Assembly: GCF_030684895.1 (NCBI RefSeq)
Contig: NZ_JAUXXP010000013.1
Span: 1 to 64,000 of the forward strand
Source of the DNA: Pseudomonas sp.
GTDB taxonomy: Bacteria; Pseudomonadota; Gammaproteobacteria; Pseudomonadales; Pseudomonadaceae
Length of the DNA: 64,000 bases
Direction of reading: 5' to 3'
Shown here: positions 36,950-45,494 of the stretch, piece after piece
How positions within the stretch are numbered: position 1 is the first letter of the stretch
Layout: each line of letters begins with the position of its first letter
Program-made: the position numbers and the translations under genes
The notes under the pieces: model-generated
What the model saw: only the letters and a program-made list of their open reading frames with translations
What the model was told of the DNA's origin: nothing
Databases searched by the model: none

Positions 36950-38776
36950 ATGAGCCAGACCGATCTGATTTCCCCCCTGCGTTTTCTTGCCCGTTTGCCC
37001 CAGCACCTGCCGCGTGTGCCGCGTATGTTGCGCGGCCTGTATTACGCCGGCATTCGCAACCGCGAGAAGACCCTCTCCCTGGCCTGGGCGCTGGAGCGTA
37101 CGGCGCAGCAGCATCCCGACCGTCCGGCGCTGCTGGATGAGTCGCGCAGCCTCAGTTATGCCCAGTTCAACGCCTGGGCCAATTGCCTGGCCTGGGCTTT
37201 CAAGGCCGAAGGCGTGCGCCATGGCAGCGTGGTGGCGGTGATGCTGGAAAACCGCCTGGAACTGCTGGCCATTCTCGCCGCCCTAAGCAAACTCGGCGCG
37301 GTCGGCGCGCTGGTCAACACCACCCAACGTGGCAAGGTGCTGGCGCATAGCCTGAATCTGGTCAAACCGGGTTTTATGCTGATCGGCGAAGAACTGCTCG
37401 CTGCCTTCAACGAGGTCGCCGAACAGCTCGATAACCCACAGACGCCGCGTTACTGGGTGGCCGATCAGGACTGCCTGCAGGACGCCGGCCAGGCACCCGA
37501 CGGCTGGACCAATCTGCTGCAACTGGCGCGCAGCCAGGCCAGCGATAACCTGCCGGACAGCGCCAAGGTGCAGATGAAGGACCCTTGTTTCCTGATCTAC
37601 ACCTCCGGCACCACCGGCCTGCCCAAGGCCTCGATCATGAGCCACGGCAAGTGGATCAAGGCCTACGGCGGCTTCGGCCATTCCGGCCTGACCCTGAGCA
37701 ATCAGGACGTGCTCTACCTGACTCTGCCCTGCTATCACAACAATGCCGTGACCGTGTGCTGGAGCGCAGCCATCGCTGGTGGCGCGGCCATCGCCCTGCG
37801 CCGCAAGTTCTCCGCCAGCGCCTTCTGGCCCGATGTGCAGCGCTACCAGGCCACCTGCTTCGGCTATATCGGCGAGCTGTGCCGTTACCTGCTTAACCAG
37901 CCCGAGTGCGCCGCAGAGCAGAACAACAGCTTGCGCTGCATGATTGGCAACGGCCTGCGCCCCTCGATCTGGGCCGAATTCAAGGCCCGCTTTGGGGTCG
38001 AGCAGATCACCGAGTTCTATGCCTCCAGCGAAGGCAATATCGGCTTTACCAACGTGTTCAACTTCGACAATACCGTGGGCTTCTCCCCCGCCACCTACGC
38101 CATCGTGCGTTACGACCTGGAGAATGATTGCGCGATGCGCACCGCCAAGGGCTTTCTGCAGAAGGCCGACAAGGGTGAGCCTGGCCTACTGATCAGCGAG
38201 ATCAGCGCCAAATGGCCGTTCGATGGTTATACCGACCCGGCCAAAAGCGAGGCGGCGATCCTGCGCAACGTATTCAAGAAGGGCGATGCCTGGTTTAACA
38301 CCGGCGACCTGATGCGCGATATCGGCTGCAAGCACGCGCAGTTTGTCGACCGCCTCGGCGATACCTTTCGCTGGAAAGGCGAGAACGTTTCCACTACTGA
38401 GGTGGAGAACGTGCTGGGCGCTTTCCCAGGCGTCGAAGATGCGGTGGTCTATGGCGTGGAAATCCCCGGCACCAACGGCCGCTGCGGCATGGCGGCGCTG
38501 CGCCTGAGTGAAGGCCAGCAGCTGGATAGCGCCGCACTCGCCGCGCACCTGGATGCCGAATTACCGGTGTATGCCGCGCCGCTGTTTATCCGCCTGCTCG
38601 GCGAGGTGGAAACCACCGGCACCTTCAAATACAAGAAGACTGACCTCAAGCAGGCCGCCTACAACCCCGCTGCGGTGCAGGAGCCACTATGGGTGCGCCT
38701 GCCGGGCGAGGCGCGCTTTACTCCACTGAACCACAGCCTGTTCAACGCCATCGGCGAGCAGGCCTACCGCTTTTGA
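36950..38776 (+). CDS. atuH: Acyl-CoA synthetase AtuH (FATP/very-long-chain type)
   Basis: 608 residues, AMP-forming acyl-CoA synthetase. Motif IYTSGTTGLPKASIMSHGKW and the later FNTGDLMRDIG and DTFRWKGENVSTTEVENV are the ATP/AMP-binding and hinge regions. It activates citronellic or related acids to CoA thioesters. It begins 180 bases after the VOC start in the opposite direction, so in this genome it probably has its own promoter instead of reading through from atuG. Confidence 0.92.
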   Translation: MSQTDLISPLRFLARLPQHLPRVPRMLRGLYYAGIRNREKTLSLAWALERTAQQHPDRPALLDESRSLSYAQFNAWANCLAWAFKAEGVRHGSVVAVMLENRLELLAILAALSKLGAVGALVNTTQRGKVLAHSLNLVKPGFMLIGEELLAAFNEVAEQLDNPQTPRYWVADQDCLQDAGQAPDGWTNLLQLARSQASDNLPDSAKVQMKDPCFLIYTSGTTGLPKASIMSHGKWIKAYGGFGHSGLTLSNQDVLYLTLPCYHNNAVTVCWSAAIAGGAAIALRRKFSASAFWPDVQRYQATCFGYIGELCRYLLNQPECAAEQNNSLRCMIGNGLRPSIWAEFKARFGVEQITEFYASSEGNIGFTNVFNFDNTVGFSPATYAIVRYDLENDCAMRTAKGFLQKADKGEPGLLISEISAKWPFDGYTDPAKSEAAILRNVFKKGDAWFNTGDLMRDIGCKHAQFVDRLGDTFRWKGENVSTTEVENVLGAFPGVEDAVVYGVEIPGTNGRCGMAALRLSEGQQLDSAALAAHLDAELPVYAAPLFIRLLGEVETTGTFKYKKTDLKQAAYNPAAVQEPLWVRLPGEARFTPLNHSLFNAIGEQAYRF

Positions 38777-38810
38777 TTGCCGGCAGCAGACAGGCGAGCA
38801 ACGCTGCCCG

Positions 38811-39308
38811 CTACTGCTTGAACTCGAACTGCAGTTGCGCACCCTCGACCGACTCCCAGTAGTCATCACCGCGCTCATTGGTAATCAGCTTGCCGTTAAG
38901 CTGAAAAGGCCCCTCAGTTTTATCCTTGTCGCCAAACATAGGCGGCAATAACGGGATCGACAGGTCGCTGAGCGGTGCCACCGGCTGCAGGGGATCAAAC
39001 ACATTGGTATGCAGGCTCAGATCCAGCGGTGCTTTCGGCTCAGCGGGCGCGGGCTCGCGTGCAACCACAGCAGGTTTCGGTTTGGTTTGAGCCGCTGCCG
39101 CAGGTTTGGCTTCAGCAGCCTTGGGCTGCGCAGGCTTGCTTACGACGGGTGCCGGCTCGGCCTTGACCGCTTTGCTGGTAACCACCTCTGGCGCCGGTTG
39201 CGCATTGACGGTTTCAGCTTTGGCTTTCACGGGTGGGTTGGTGCTTTGCTCACAGGCCGCCAGTGACAAGACAGTCAACAGCAGCGCGAGGCTTCGGATA
39301 GGCAACAT
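38811..39308 (-). CDS. Ala/Lys/Pro-rich lipoprotein
   Basis: 165 residues from ATG 39308; a GTG at 39332 is possible. Signal peptide with lipobox LAAC (Cys19). The next 75 residues are low-complexity Ala-Lys-Pro-rich, often seen in periplasm-spanning linkers. The C-terminal 60 residues (SIPLLPPMFGDKDKTEGP, INEOD-like NGKLITNERGDDYW) form the only ordered part; no family is recognised. It follows the anti-sigma gene on the same strand after a hairpin. Confidence 0.75.
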   Translation of the reverse strand: MLPIRSLALLLTVLSLAACEQSTNPPVKAKAETVNAQPAPEVVTSKAVKAEPAPVVSKPAQPKAAEAKPAAAAQTKPKPAVVAREPAPAEPKAPLDLSLHTNVFDPLQPVAPLSDLSIPLLPPMFGDKDKTEGPFQLNGKLITNERGDDYWESVEGAQLQFEFKQ

Positions 39309-39420
39309 GGGCAGGTACAAAGGCAGTGACACAAGCCGCTATGCTGGCCTCTGCTCCGCACTCTGGCAAGCGCGCAATCGGTACGGCAGGTAACAACGCG
39401 GCGCTCTAGCCTGAGGATCA

Positions 39421-39452
39421 GCTGGCGGCCACCGAAGTCGATGGCCGCCAGC
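39421..39452 (-). terminator. Hairpin between the anti-sigma gene and the lipoprotein
   Basis: GCTGGCGGCCA and TGGCCGCCAGC form a perfect 11-bp stem with a 10-base loop. There is no T-tract; it could partly terminate or stabilise the sigma/anti-sigma transcript. Confidence 0.35.
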
Positions 39453-39469
39453 GACTGACCTACCCCGCC

Positions 39470-40246
39470 TTATTCCGGCGCCTGCAATTGCTGCAACTGC
39501 GCATCGATATCCAGCGCTGGGTGCTCACGCATCAGCTGTAACAGCAGGGTATCGGCCTCGTCCGTCCAGCCATCACGGCGCAACTTGAGCAAGCGTTGCA
39601 ATTCACTGCGCAGTTGCTGTTCGGCCTGACTGCCTACCGTTTCTGCCGCTTTATCAGGGGCTGATACAGCAGGCGCACGGGCTGCCTGTGGCAGTTGCTC
39701 ATGCAACGCATCGGCCGCGGACTCTTCACGTAGCAGCTGATTGGAGGCACCGGCCGACAGCTTCTTCTCGGCCTTGGCGGCATCAGCACTGTAGCCCTGG
39801 ATCAGCGGAGCAGGCTGCGCCGCACGTGAGCGTTCGGCCTCATCAGCAACCACAGCAGATTCCGCCAGCGGCGCGGACATCGGTGCCGTTTGCGGGGCCA
39901 TCCGCGCCGCAGCCGGCGCCATCGGCGCACCACTGGGCACGGCATCGAAGGCATCCGGAGCCTGCTCGAAGGTGCGCCAGGTCAGGCTTACACCAATTCC
40001 CAGGCAAGCGACGCCGGCCAATGCCACCGACCAGCGCTGCCGGCCACCCGCGCCAAACAGCCAGCTGTGCAGGCGCGCGTTCCAGCCCAGCTTGGCCTCG
40101 GTTGTGGCCGCGTTGCGCACAGCGGCACTGGCCGCCGCGAGAATCTGCGCATCCAGCAGTGCACTGGGCTCGCCGCCGCTGTGCTGGCGGAAATGCTCAA
40201 GCATCTGCCGTTCCTGCTCATCGAGCCTATGTTGGTCGTGGTTCAT
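39470..40246 (-). CDS. sbrR: Membrane anti-sigma factor (SbrR-like)
   Basis: 258 residues. A short cytoplasmic domain (1-70) is followed by one TM helix at about 72-90 (WSVALAGVACLGIGVSLTW) and a low-complexity periplasmic part rich in Ala, Pro, Met and Gln. There is no HxxxCxxC zinc motif; the only Cys is inside the TM helix. Its ATG overlaps the stop of the sigma gene, the usual arrangement for an anti-sigma factor. By neighbourhood with atu and from memory it corresponds to PA2895 (SbrR); that link is not tested. Confidence 0.82.
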   Translation of the reverse strand: MNHDQHRLDEQERQMLEHFRQHSGGEPSALLDAQILAAASAAVRNAATTEAKLGWNARLHSWLFGAGGRQRWSVALAGVACLGIGVSLTWRTFEQAPDAFDAVPSGAPMAPAAARMAPQTAPMSAPLAESAVVADEAERSRAAQPAPLIQGYSADAAKAEKKLSAGASNQLLREESAADALHEQLPQAARAPAVSAPDKAAETVGSQAEQQLRSELQRLLKLRRDGWTDEADTLLLQLMREHPALDIDAQLQQLQAPE

Positions 40247-40824
40247 ACGGACAACTCCTCGGCGGCCGGGTCAGCCAGCAGCCGACGTAACTTCTGCAGG
40301 GCATAGCGCAAACGGCTCTTGACCGTCTCAGCAGGTATCTGGGTCAGCTCGGCGATCTCGGCCAGCTCCAGATCACCGTGGGCGCGCAGCAGAAACACTT
40401 CGCGCTGCTCCGCCGGTAAATCCGCCAGGGCGGCCTCTAAACGCTGCTGATCGCGGCTCAGGCTGAGCTGTTGCTCAGGCCCCGGCTGCGGGTCGTGCGG
40501 GGCATGCTGCTGTTCATCGTACTCAGCATGCCCCGCCTGGTGCCGACCATGCTTGCGCCAGGTATCGATCAACCGGTTGCGGCCGATCTGGTACAGCCAG
40601 GTCTTGAACAGCACGCTATCGCGCTGTTCACTCTGGCTGCGGATCAGGCTCATCCAGGTGTCCTGAAACACCTCCTCGGCCAGGGCGTGGTCGCCACATA
40701 GGCCGAGCAGAAAGCGGAACAGGCCAAGCCGGTGGCGCTGGTACAACTCGGCAAAAGCCGCCGCGTCACCGCGGCGGTAACGCCGCAACAAGGCGGCGTC
40801 GTCATCCGTGAGGGGTCGATTCAC
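40243..40824 (-). CDS. sbrI: ECF sigma factor (SbrI-like)
   Basis: 193 residues with region 2 (AFAELYQRHRLGLFRFLLGL, EVFQDTWMSLI, KTWLYQIGRNRLIDTWRK) and region 4 (LPAEQREVFLLRAHGDLELA, IPAETVKSRLRYALQKLR). The start is GTG at 40824, overlapping the stop codon of the upstream vWA gene, so its synthesis is tied to that gene. In P. aeruginosa the sigma/anti-sigma pair at this locus controls swarming and biofilm traits. Confidence 0.93.
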   Translation of the reverse strand: MNRPLTDDDAALLRRYRRGDAAAFAELYQRHRLGLFRFLLGLCGDHALAEEVFQDTWMSLIRSQSEQRDSVLFKTWLYQIGRNRLIDTWRKHGRHQAGHAEYDEQQHAPHDPQPGPEQQLSLSRDQQRLEAALADLPAEQREVFLLRAHGDLELAEIAELTQIPAETVKSRLRYALQKLRRLLADPAAEELSV

Positions 40825-42569
40825 TGCTGTACTCGTGCGGTAGTTGAACGGTTCGTCGCAGTTTGCAGACTCTGCGCCAGTTCCACCAGCTGTACGAACT
40901 CGGCGCGCAGACCGAAGCGGTCATCGCCTTTGGCGTTGCGCGCCAACTCGGCGCTGTCGGCCAGACTGAAGCGCCCGATGTAGGTATCGCCCTTGAGCTG
41001 CTGAGCAAAAGCAGCCACCGCGGCAGCAAAGCGCAGGTCCTCACTGGCCTGGCTGATGGCGGGCACGTCACTGGCCTGAATCGGCTGTTCCAGCAATTTG
41101 CTGACGTCCTGCCCCGGCGCCTTGTAGCGAATGCGCAGCCAGGCCAGTTCGCCCGCTTTACGGTCGAGTTTTGCAGCGACCTGATAGCGCAGCGGCTCCA
41201 GCCAACCCTTGCCGCCCACCGGCACCACTTCATACAGCGCGGTCACGGTATGGCCTGCGCCAATTTCACCGGCATCGACCTTGTCGTTGCTGAAATCCTC
41301 ACGCTTCAACGCGCGGTTCTCGTAACCCAGCAGGCGATACTCGCTGACCTCAGCTGGGTTGAACTCGACCTGAATTTTCACATCGCGGGCGACCGTCGCC
41401 AGGGTCGAGCTGAGCTGATCAACCAGCACCTTGCGCGCCTCGCGCAGGTTGTCGATATAGGCGTAGTTACCATCGCCAGCGTCGGCCAACTGCTCCATCA
41501 GCTGTTCGTTGTAGTTATCGGTACCAAAGCCCAGGGTGGTCAGGGAGACGCCGGTTTTGCGCTTGTCGGCGGCCAGTTGCTTGAGCGTCTCAAAGTCGCT
41601 GATACCGACGTTGAAGTCGCCATCAGTGGCCAACAGGATGCGGTTGATGCCACCGTCGATAAAGCCCTGCTGCGCCTGCTGATAAGCCAGTTGAATGCCC
41701 GACTCGCCCGCCGTGGAGCCGCCCGCTGTGAGCTGGTCGATAGCGGCGCGAATCTTGGCCTTCTCGCTGCCGGATGTTGGCTCCAGCACCACGCTGGATG
41801 AGCCGGCGTAGACCACCAGCGATACCTTGTCCTGAGCGCGCAGCTGCTCGACCAGCAGCTTCAAGGTGCTTTGCACCATGGGCAGGCCATCGCGGCGATC
41901 CATGGAGCCGGAGACATCCACCAGAAACACCAGATTGGCCGCTGGTAATTCCTCTACGCGCAGATCCGAGGCCTTGATGGCGATACGCAGCAGGCGGCTC
42001 TGCGGGTTCCACGGCGTGGCCGCGAGCTCAGTGTGCACGCCAAACGGCACATCGCCCTTGGGCAGCGGATAGGCGTAGGGGAAGTAGTTGACCAGCTCCT
42101 CCAGACGCACCGCATCCTGCGGCGGCAGCTGACCGCCATTAAGAAAACGCCGCACATTGGCGTAGCTGCCGGTATCCACATCGATGCTAAAGGTCGACAC
42201 CGGCGTCTCGGCCACCGCATGCACCGGGTTATTGGCCAGTTTCTGGTACTGCTCGCGATTCTCGTCACGGTAGCCTGGTGGCAAGGCATCGGCCTGTATA
42301 GACATCGGCATAGGCGCATACGCCACGCTGGGCATCACCGCCCTCCCCGCCGCCTGGCTTTTACGTTGCAGTTCAGCGGGTGCAGCGGCCAGCTGTTCAT
42401 GCAACTCGGCACGTTCACGCTTATGGGCCTGATCGCTGAGCGGCGGGCTGCCAGCCTCGGTAGCCGGCGCTTCAGGATTGGCAGCGCTGCACGCGCCGAG
42501 GCTGATCAGGACGCCTGCGGCAAAACCGGCAAGCAGAGGACGGGTAAGCAACACGGGGTAAGCAGACAT
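40821..42569 (-). CDS. von Willebrand factor A lipoprotein (YfbK-like)
   Basis: 582 residues. Signal peptide with lipobox LGAC (Cys27). An N-terminal YfbK-type region (about 100-205) leads to a vWA domain with the MIDAS motif DVSGS (218-222) and further strands (VSLVVYAGSSSVVLEPTSG, ILLATDGDFNVGI); the C-terminal 170 residues are DUF3520-like. It is predicted to be lipid-anchored in the envelope and to bind a protein partner through a metal ion. It is the first gene of an overlapping operon with the ECF sigma factor and anti-sigma factor, suggesting a role as an envelope sensor or regulator. Confidence 0.9.
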   Translation of the reverse strand: MSAYPVLLTRPLLAGFAAGVLISLGACSAANPEAPATEAGSPPLSDQAHKRERAELHEQLAAAPAELQRKSQAAGRAVMPSVAYAPMPMSIQADALPPGYRDENREQYQKLANNPVHAVAETPVSTFSIDVDTGSYANVRRFLNGGQLPPQDAVRLEELVNYFPYAYPLPKGDVPFGVHTELAATPWNPQSRLLRIAIKASDLRVEELPAANLVFLVDVSGSMDRRDGLPMVQSTLKLLVEQLRAQDKVSLVVYAGSSSVVLEPTSGSEKAKIRAAIDQLTAGGSTAGESGIQLAYQQAQQGFIDGGINRILLATDGDFNVGISDFETLKQLAADKRKTGVSLTTLGFGTDNYNEQLMEQLADAGDGNYAYIDNLREARKVLVDQLSSTLATVARDVKIQVEFNPAEVSEYRLLGYENRALKREDFSNDKVDAGEIGAGHTVTALYEVVPVGGKGWLEPLRYQVAAKLDRKAGELAWLRIRYKAPGQDVSKLLEQPIQASDVPAISQASEDLRFAAAVAAFAQQLKGDTYIGRFSLADSAELARNAKGDDRFGLRAEFVQLVELAQSLQTATNRSTTARVQQ

Positions 42570-42610
42570 GGGGGTATCTCCTGAGCGATCGAATGAACCA
42601 TTCGCTCAGG

Positions 42611-42639
42611 TAGACGCAGCCCTTGGCTACATCGGGTTA
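42611..42639 (-). promoter_or_regulatory. ECF-type promoter of the vWA-sigma-anti-sigma operon
   Basis: On the minus strand TAACCC (42634-42639) and CGTCTA (42611-42616) are 17 bases apart, resembling ECF -35 (AACC) and -10 (CGTC) boxes. The transcript would start with an 11-bp bulged hairpin (42581-42609) whose foot runs into the AGGAG ribosome-binding site of the vWA gene. Autoregulation by the operon's own sigma factor is inferred. Confidence 0.45.
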
Positions 42640-42647
42640 AGCCGCTG

Positions 42648-44087
42648 TTAAAAACTCGCAGCGCCTTCCTGACACAACTGCCCGGCCAGCATGCCCAACG
42701 TCATCAAGGCGCGCTCAGCTTCGCGGTTCCACGGGATGCCGCAGTTCAGACGGATGCAGTGGTTGAACTGCTCGGTATTACTGAAGATCAGCCCAGGTGC
42801 GATGCTGATGCCCTGCTGCAGCGCGCGCACGTGCAGGTCTTTGGTATTGACCCGCGCCGGCAGGCTGACCCAGAGGATAAAACCGCCCTTGGGCCGGCTC
42901 ATCTGCGTGCCTTCCGGGAAATATTGCTGCACCGCCAGCTGGAAGGCGCTGAGGTTCTTGCGGTATTCCTGACGGATAAAGCGCAGGTGGCGGTCGTAAC
43001 CACCGTTCTCCAGATAGGCCGCCACCGCCATCTGCGTCACGCTGCAGGCCGAGTGGGTGCTGAAGGTCTGCAGGCGCTGAATTTCATCCTGATACTTGCC
43101 GGCGACAATCCAGCCGATACGCACTCCTGGTGAGAGGGTCTTGGAGAAGCTCGAGCAATACACCACCCGCCCTTCGCGGTCATGGGATTTAAGCGCCTTG
43201 GTCGGGCCTTGCTCGAACATCAGTTCACCGTAGATATCGTCTTCGATGATCTGAATATCGTAATCACTGGCCAGACGCAGCAGCTGGCGCTGACGCTCTT
43301 CGGGAATGGTGCCACCCAGCGGGTTGCTCAGCCGCGCGGTCAGCACCAGCGCCTTGATCGGCCACTGGTTGGCCGCCAGTTGCAGGGCTTCAAGGCTGAT
43401 GCCCGTGGTGGGGTCGCTGGGAATCTCGATGACCTTCAGGCCAAGCAGGTCGGCCAGTTGCAGCAGGCCGTAATAGGTCGGCGACTCGGCCGCGATCAAA
43501 TCACCCGGTTTGGTCAGCACCCGCAGGCTCATCTGCAAGGCGTCTACACAGCCGTGGGTGATTACCACCTCAGTCGGGTCAACCACCACGCCGGCATCGC
43601 GCATGCGGATCGCCACCTGGCGCCGTAGCGGCTCGAAGCCTGGGCTGAACATATAGCTGAAAGCCCGCGCACTGTGAAAACGGGTGACCTTGGCCAGTTG
43701 CTGGTGCAATGCACGTACCGGCAGGTAATCCACATGCGGCACCGCCGCACCTAGGGGAAACACGCCCTCGCGGCGCGACTCGGTGAGGACCTGATTGATG
43801 ATGCTGCTGCGCGTCACCAGGCCAGGGCGCTCTACCCGGGCGATATCCGGGGTTGGCGCAGTCAGGGCCGGGGTCTGGTGCACGTAGAAGCCAGACTGTG
43901 GGCGGGCGCGGATCAGGCCCTGATCTTCCAGGTTGGCGTAGGCTTGCAGCACAGTCGCATGGCTGACGCTGAGCTGCGCACTCATCTTGCGCACCGAAGG
44001 CACACGCTCACCGGGCTGGTAGACGCCGCGACGGATATCTTCCGCCAGTTGCTGGGCAATGCGCTGATAAAGCAACAGATTGGTCAT
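42648..44087 (-). CDS. MocR-type (GntR/aminotransferase-like) transcriptional regulator
   Basis: 479 residues from ATG 44087 (AGGA upstream). N-terminal GntR winged helix (about 3-72: YQPGERVPSVRKMSAQLSVS, VLQAYANLEDQGLI), then a linker and a fold-type I aminotransferase-like domain with the PLP lysine K316 in CSSFSKTLSPGVRIGW and IIEDDIYGEL. MocR proteins sense amino-acid- or vitamin-B6-like ligands through PLP. Four copies of an ACTGTnnCG motif lie upstream, likely its own operator. It is the gene next to the sigma operon, reading the same way. Confidence 0.92.
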   Translation of the reverse strand: MTNLLLYQRIAQQLAEDIRRGVYQPGERVPSVRKMSAQLSVSHATVLQAYANLEDQGLIRARPQSGFYVHQTPALTAPTPDIARVERPGLVTRSSIINQVLTESRREGVFPLGAAVPHVDYLPVRALHQQLAKVTRFHSARAFSYMFSPGFEPLRRQVAIRMRDAGVVVDPTEVVITHGCVDALQMSLRVLTKPGDLIAAESPTYYGLLQLADLLGLKVIEIPSDPTTGISLEALQLAANQWPIKALVLTARLSNPLGGTIPEERQRQLLRLASDYDIQIIEDDIYGELMFEQGPTKALKSHDREGRVVYCSSFSKTLSPGVRIGWIVAGKYQDEIQRLQTFSTHSACSVTQMAVAAYLENGGYDRHLRFIRQEYRKNLSAFQLAVQQYFPEGTQMSRPKGGFILWVSLPARVNTKDLHVRALQQGISIAPGLIFSNTEQFNHCIRLNCGIPWNREAERALMTLGMLAGQLCQEGAASF

Positions 44088-44110
44088 GACCGCGTTCCTG
44101 CTTGACTGAA

Positions 44111-44200
44111 CCGTAACAGTAAACCGGGCTTTTACAATTGCACCGGCACAGTTCACTGAATTGTGGGCGATACAGTACCAACCCGCCAGGACTGTAACGG
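44111..44200. promoter_or_regulatory. Array of four ACTGTnnCG(G/C) sites upstream of the MocR gene
   Basis: Minus strand: ACTGTTACGG (44120-44111), ACTGTGCCGG (44152-44143) and ACTGTATCGC (44176-44167); plus strand: ACTGTAACGG (44191-44200). Starts are 32, 24 and 24 bases apart. MocR regulators bind repeated half-sites across their promoters, so autoregulation is likely. Confidence 0.55.
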
Positions 44201-44277
44201 CTCAATCGGTCATTGTATGAATTGTGCGGCGCTGCCTAACGACGCACGCAGGCTGCGGCAGTCTGGATGGCAGGCAA

Positions 44278-44306
44278 TAAAAAGCCCCGGCTAACCGAGG
44301 CTTTTG
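44278..44306 (-). terminator. Intrinsic terminator after the OmpA-type lipoprotein gene
   Basis: On the minus strand AAGCCTCGG and CCGGGGCTT pair around TTAG with one mismatch, followed by a T-tract. It closes the 46322-44320 operon. Confidence 0.8.
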
Positions 44307-44319
44307 AACGACAGATGGC

Positions 44320-45132
44320 TTAGCGCGACGAGCCTAAATTACCTTGCTCATCGGAGAACACGATCTCCACCCGACGATTCTGCGCCCGGCCTTTGGCCGA
44401 GGCATTTTCGGTTACCGGGAAGCTCTCGCCATGGCCCTGCACGTCGATGCGCTTGGCATCGATGCCCAGATCGATCAGTACATCAGCCACTGCCTGGGCG
44501 CGAGCGTGGGACAGTTCGAGGTTTTCCTGGGCATCACCACGGCTGTCGGTATAGCCCTCGATGCGCACGACGCGCCGCGGGTTGAGCTGAAGGAACTGCA
44601 CCAATTTCAGCACCGTGCGGTTGGCTGACGCCTTGAGGTCACTGTGGCCGGCATCGAACAGCACATCACCCAAGGTCATCACCAGGCCGCGCTCGCTCTG
44701 GTTGGTGGCCAGGCTGACCATCTGTTCTTCAAGCCAGTTGCTCTGGTCCTGCACACTGAGCAGCTTGGCTTCACGCAGCGCCAACTGCAGCCGCTGGCGT
44801 TCCAGCTCCAGTTTGACCGCACGCTCCTGATTCAGGTTGAGCGTGCTCTTCTGCCCGGCAATCGCACTGTACTGCTGGCTGAGATAGGCATAGTGACTGA
44901 CATCAGCGGCGCTGCCCCAGTAGCTCGACAGACGATCAGCCTTGGCCAGCGACTCGCCGGCGCGAATCAGGTCCTTGGGTGCGCTGCGCAGCACGTCAGC
45001 ATCTTCCTTGACCTGCTGGAAGGCGGCGTTCGCGCCCTGCAGTGCCTGGTCACTGGTGCTGGGCGATGAGGCGCAGCCGGTCAACAATACAGCCGCAAAA
45101 ATCGCCAACAGGCTGAGCTGAGCATGCTTCAT
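44320..45132 (-). CDS. OmpA-family peptidoglycan-associated lipoprotein with DUF4398 region
   Basis: 270 residues. Lipobox LTGC (Cys20). The middle (about 30-140) is a helical DUF4398-like region; the C-terminal OmpA domain (about 150-262) has GDVLFDAGHSDL, EGYTDSRGDAQENLELSHAR and KGRAQNRRVEI, the peptidoglycan-binding signature. It probably tethers the outer membrane to the cell wall. Its ATG overlaps the stop of the upstream DUF4398 lipoprotein (ATGA), so the two are made together. Confidence 0.92.
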   Translation of the reverse strand: MKHAQLSLLAIFAAVLLTGCASSPSTSDQALQGANAAFQQVKEDADVLRSAPKDLIRAGESLAKADRLSSYWGSAADVSHYAYLSQQYSAIAGQKSTLNLNQERAVKLELERQRLQLALREAKLLSVQDQSNWLEEQMVSLATNQSERGLVMTLGDVLFDAGHSDLKASANRTVLKLVQFLQLNPRRVVRIEGYTDSRGDAQENLELSHARAQAVADVLIDLGIDAKRIDVQGHGESFPVTENASAKGRAQNRRVEIVFSDEQGNLGSSR

Positions 45133-45485
45133 TGCAAGCCCCCCAGCTGTTTGCGCAAGCGGTTGATGGCGTTACTCAGCTCGGCCAGTTGCTGCTGGCT
45201 TTTTTCGGTCAAGTGCTCAGCTTCGGCCAGCCGCGCATCCAGCTCGGCCTGCTCGGCATACACCCGCGCCTGTTTGTAATCCTCGTCCTGCATGGCCGTT
45301 TGTGCCTGGGCGAGTTTTTCCTCAGCCAGGCGCAACGAGGCCGATTGCTCGGCGGAAATACCCAGCGCCTTGGCCTGGCTGAGCGCCTGTTCGGTCAAGC
45401 GCAGCTGTTCATTGGGCGCGGGATCAGATGCACAGGCGCTGAGCATGAGCGGCAGCAAGGCCGCACAGATACGTCGATAAATCAC
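45129..45485 (-). CDS. Small DUF4398 lipoprotein
   Basis: 118 residues from GTG 45485, with AGGGAA upstream. Lipobox LSAC (Cys18). The mature part is an Ala/Glu/Gln-rich helix pair (QALSQAKALGISAEQSAS, KLAQAQTAMQDEDYKQAR) ending in a coiled coil. DUF4398 also forms the N-terminal part of the downstream OmpA-type protein, so the two may pair in the periplasm. Confidence 0.88.
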   Translation of the reverse strand: MIYRRICAALLPLMLSACASDPAPNEQLRLTEQALSQAKALGISAEQSASLRLAEEKLAQAQTAMQDEDYKQARVYAEQAELDARLAEAEHLTEKSQQQLAELSNAINRLRKQLGGLQ

Positions 45486-45494
45486 AGATTTTCC

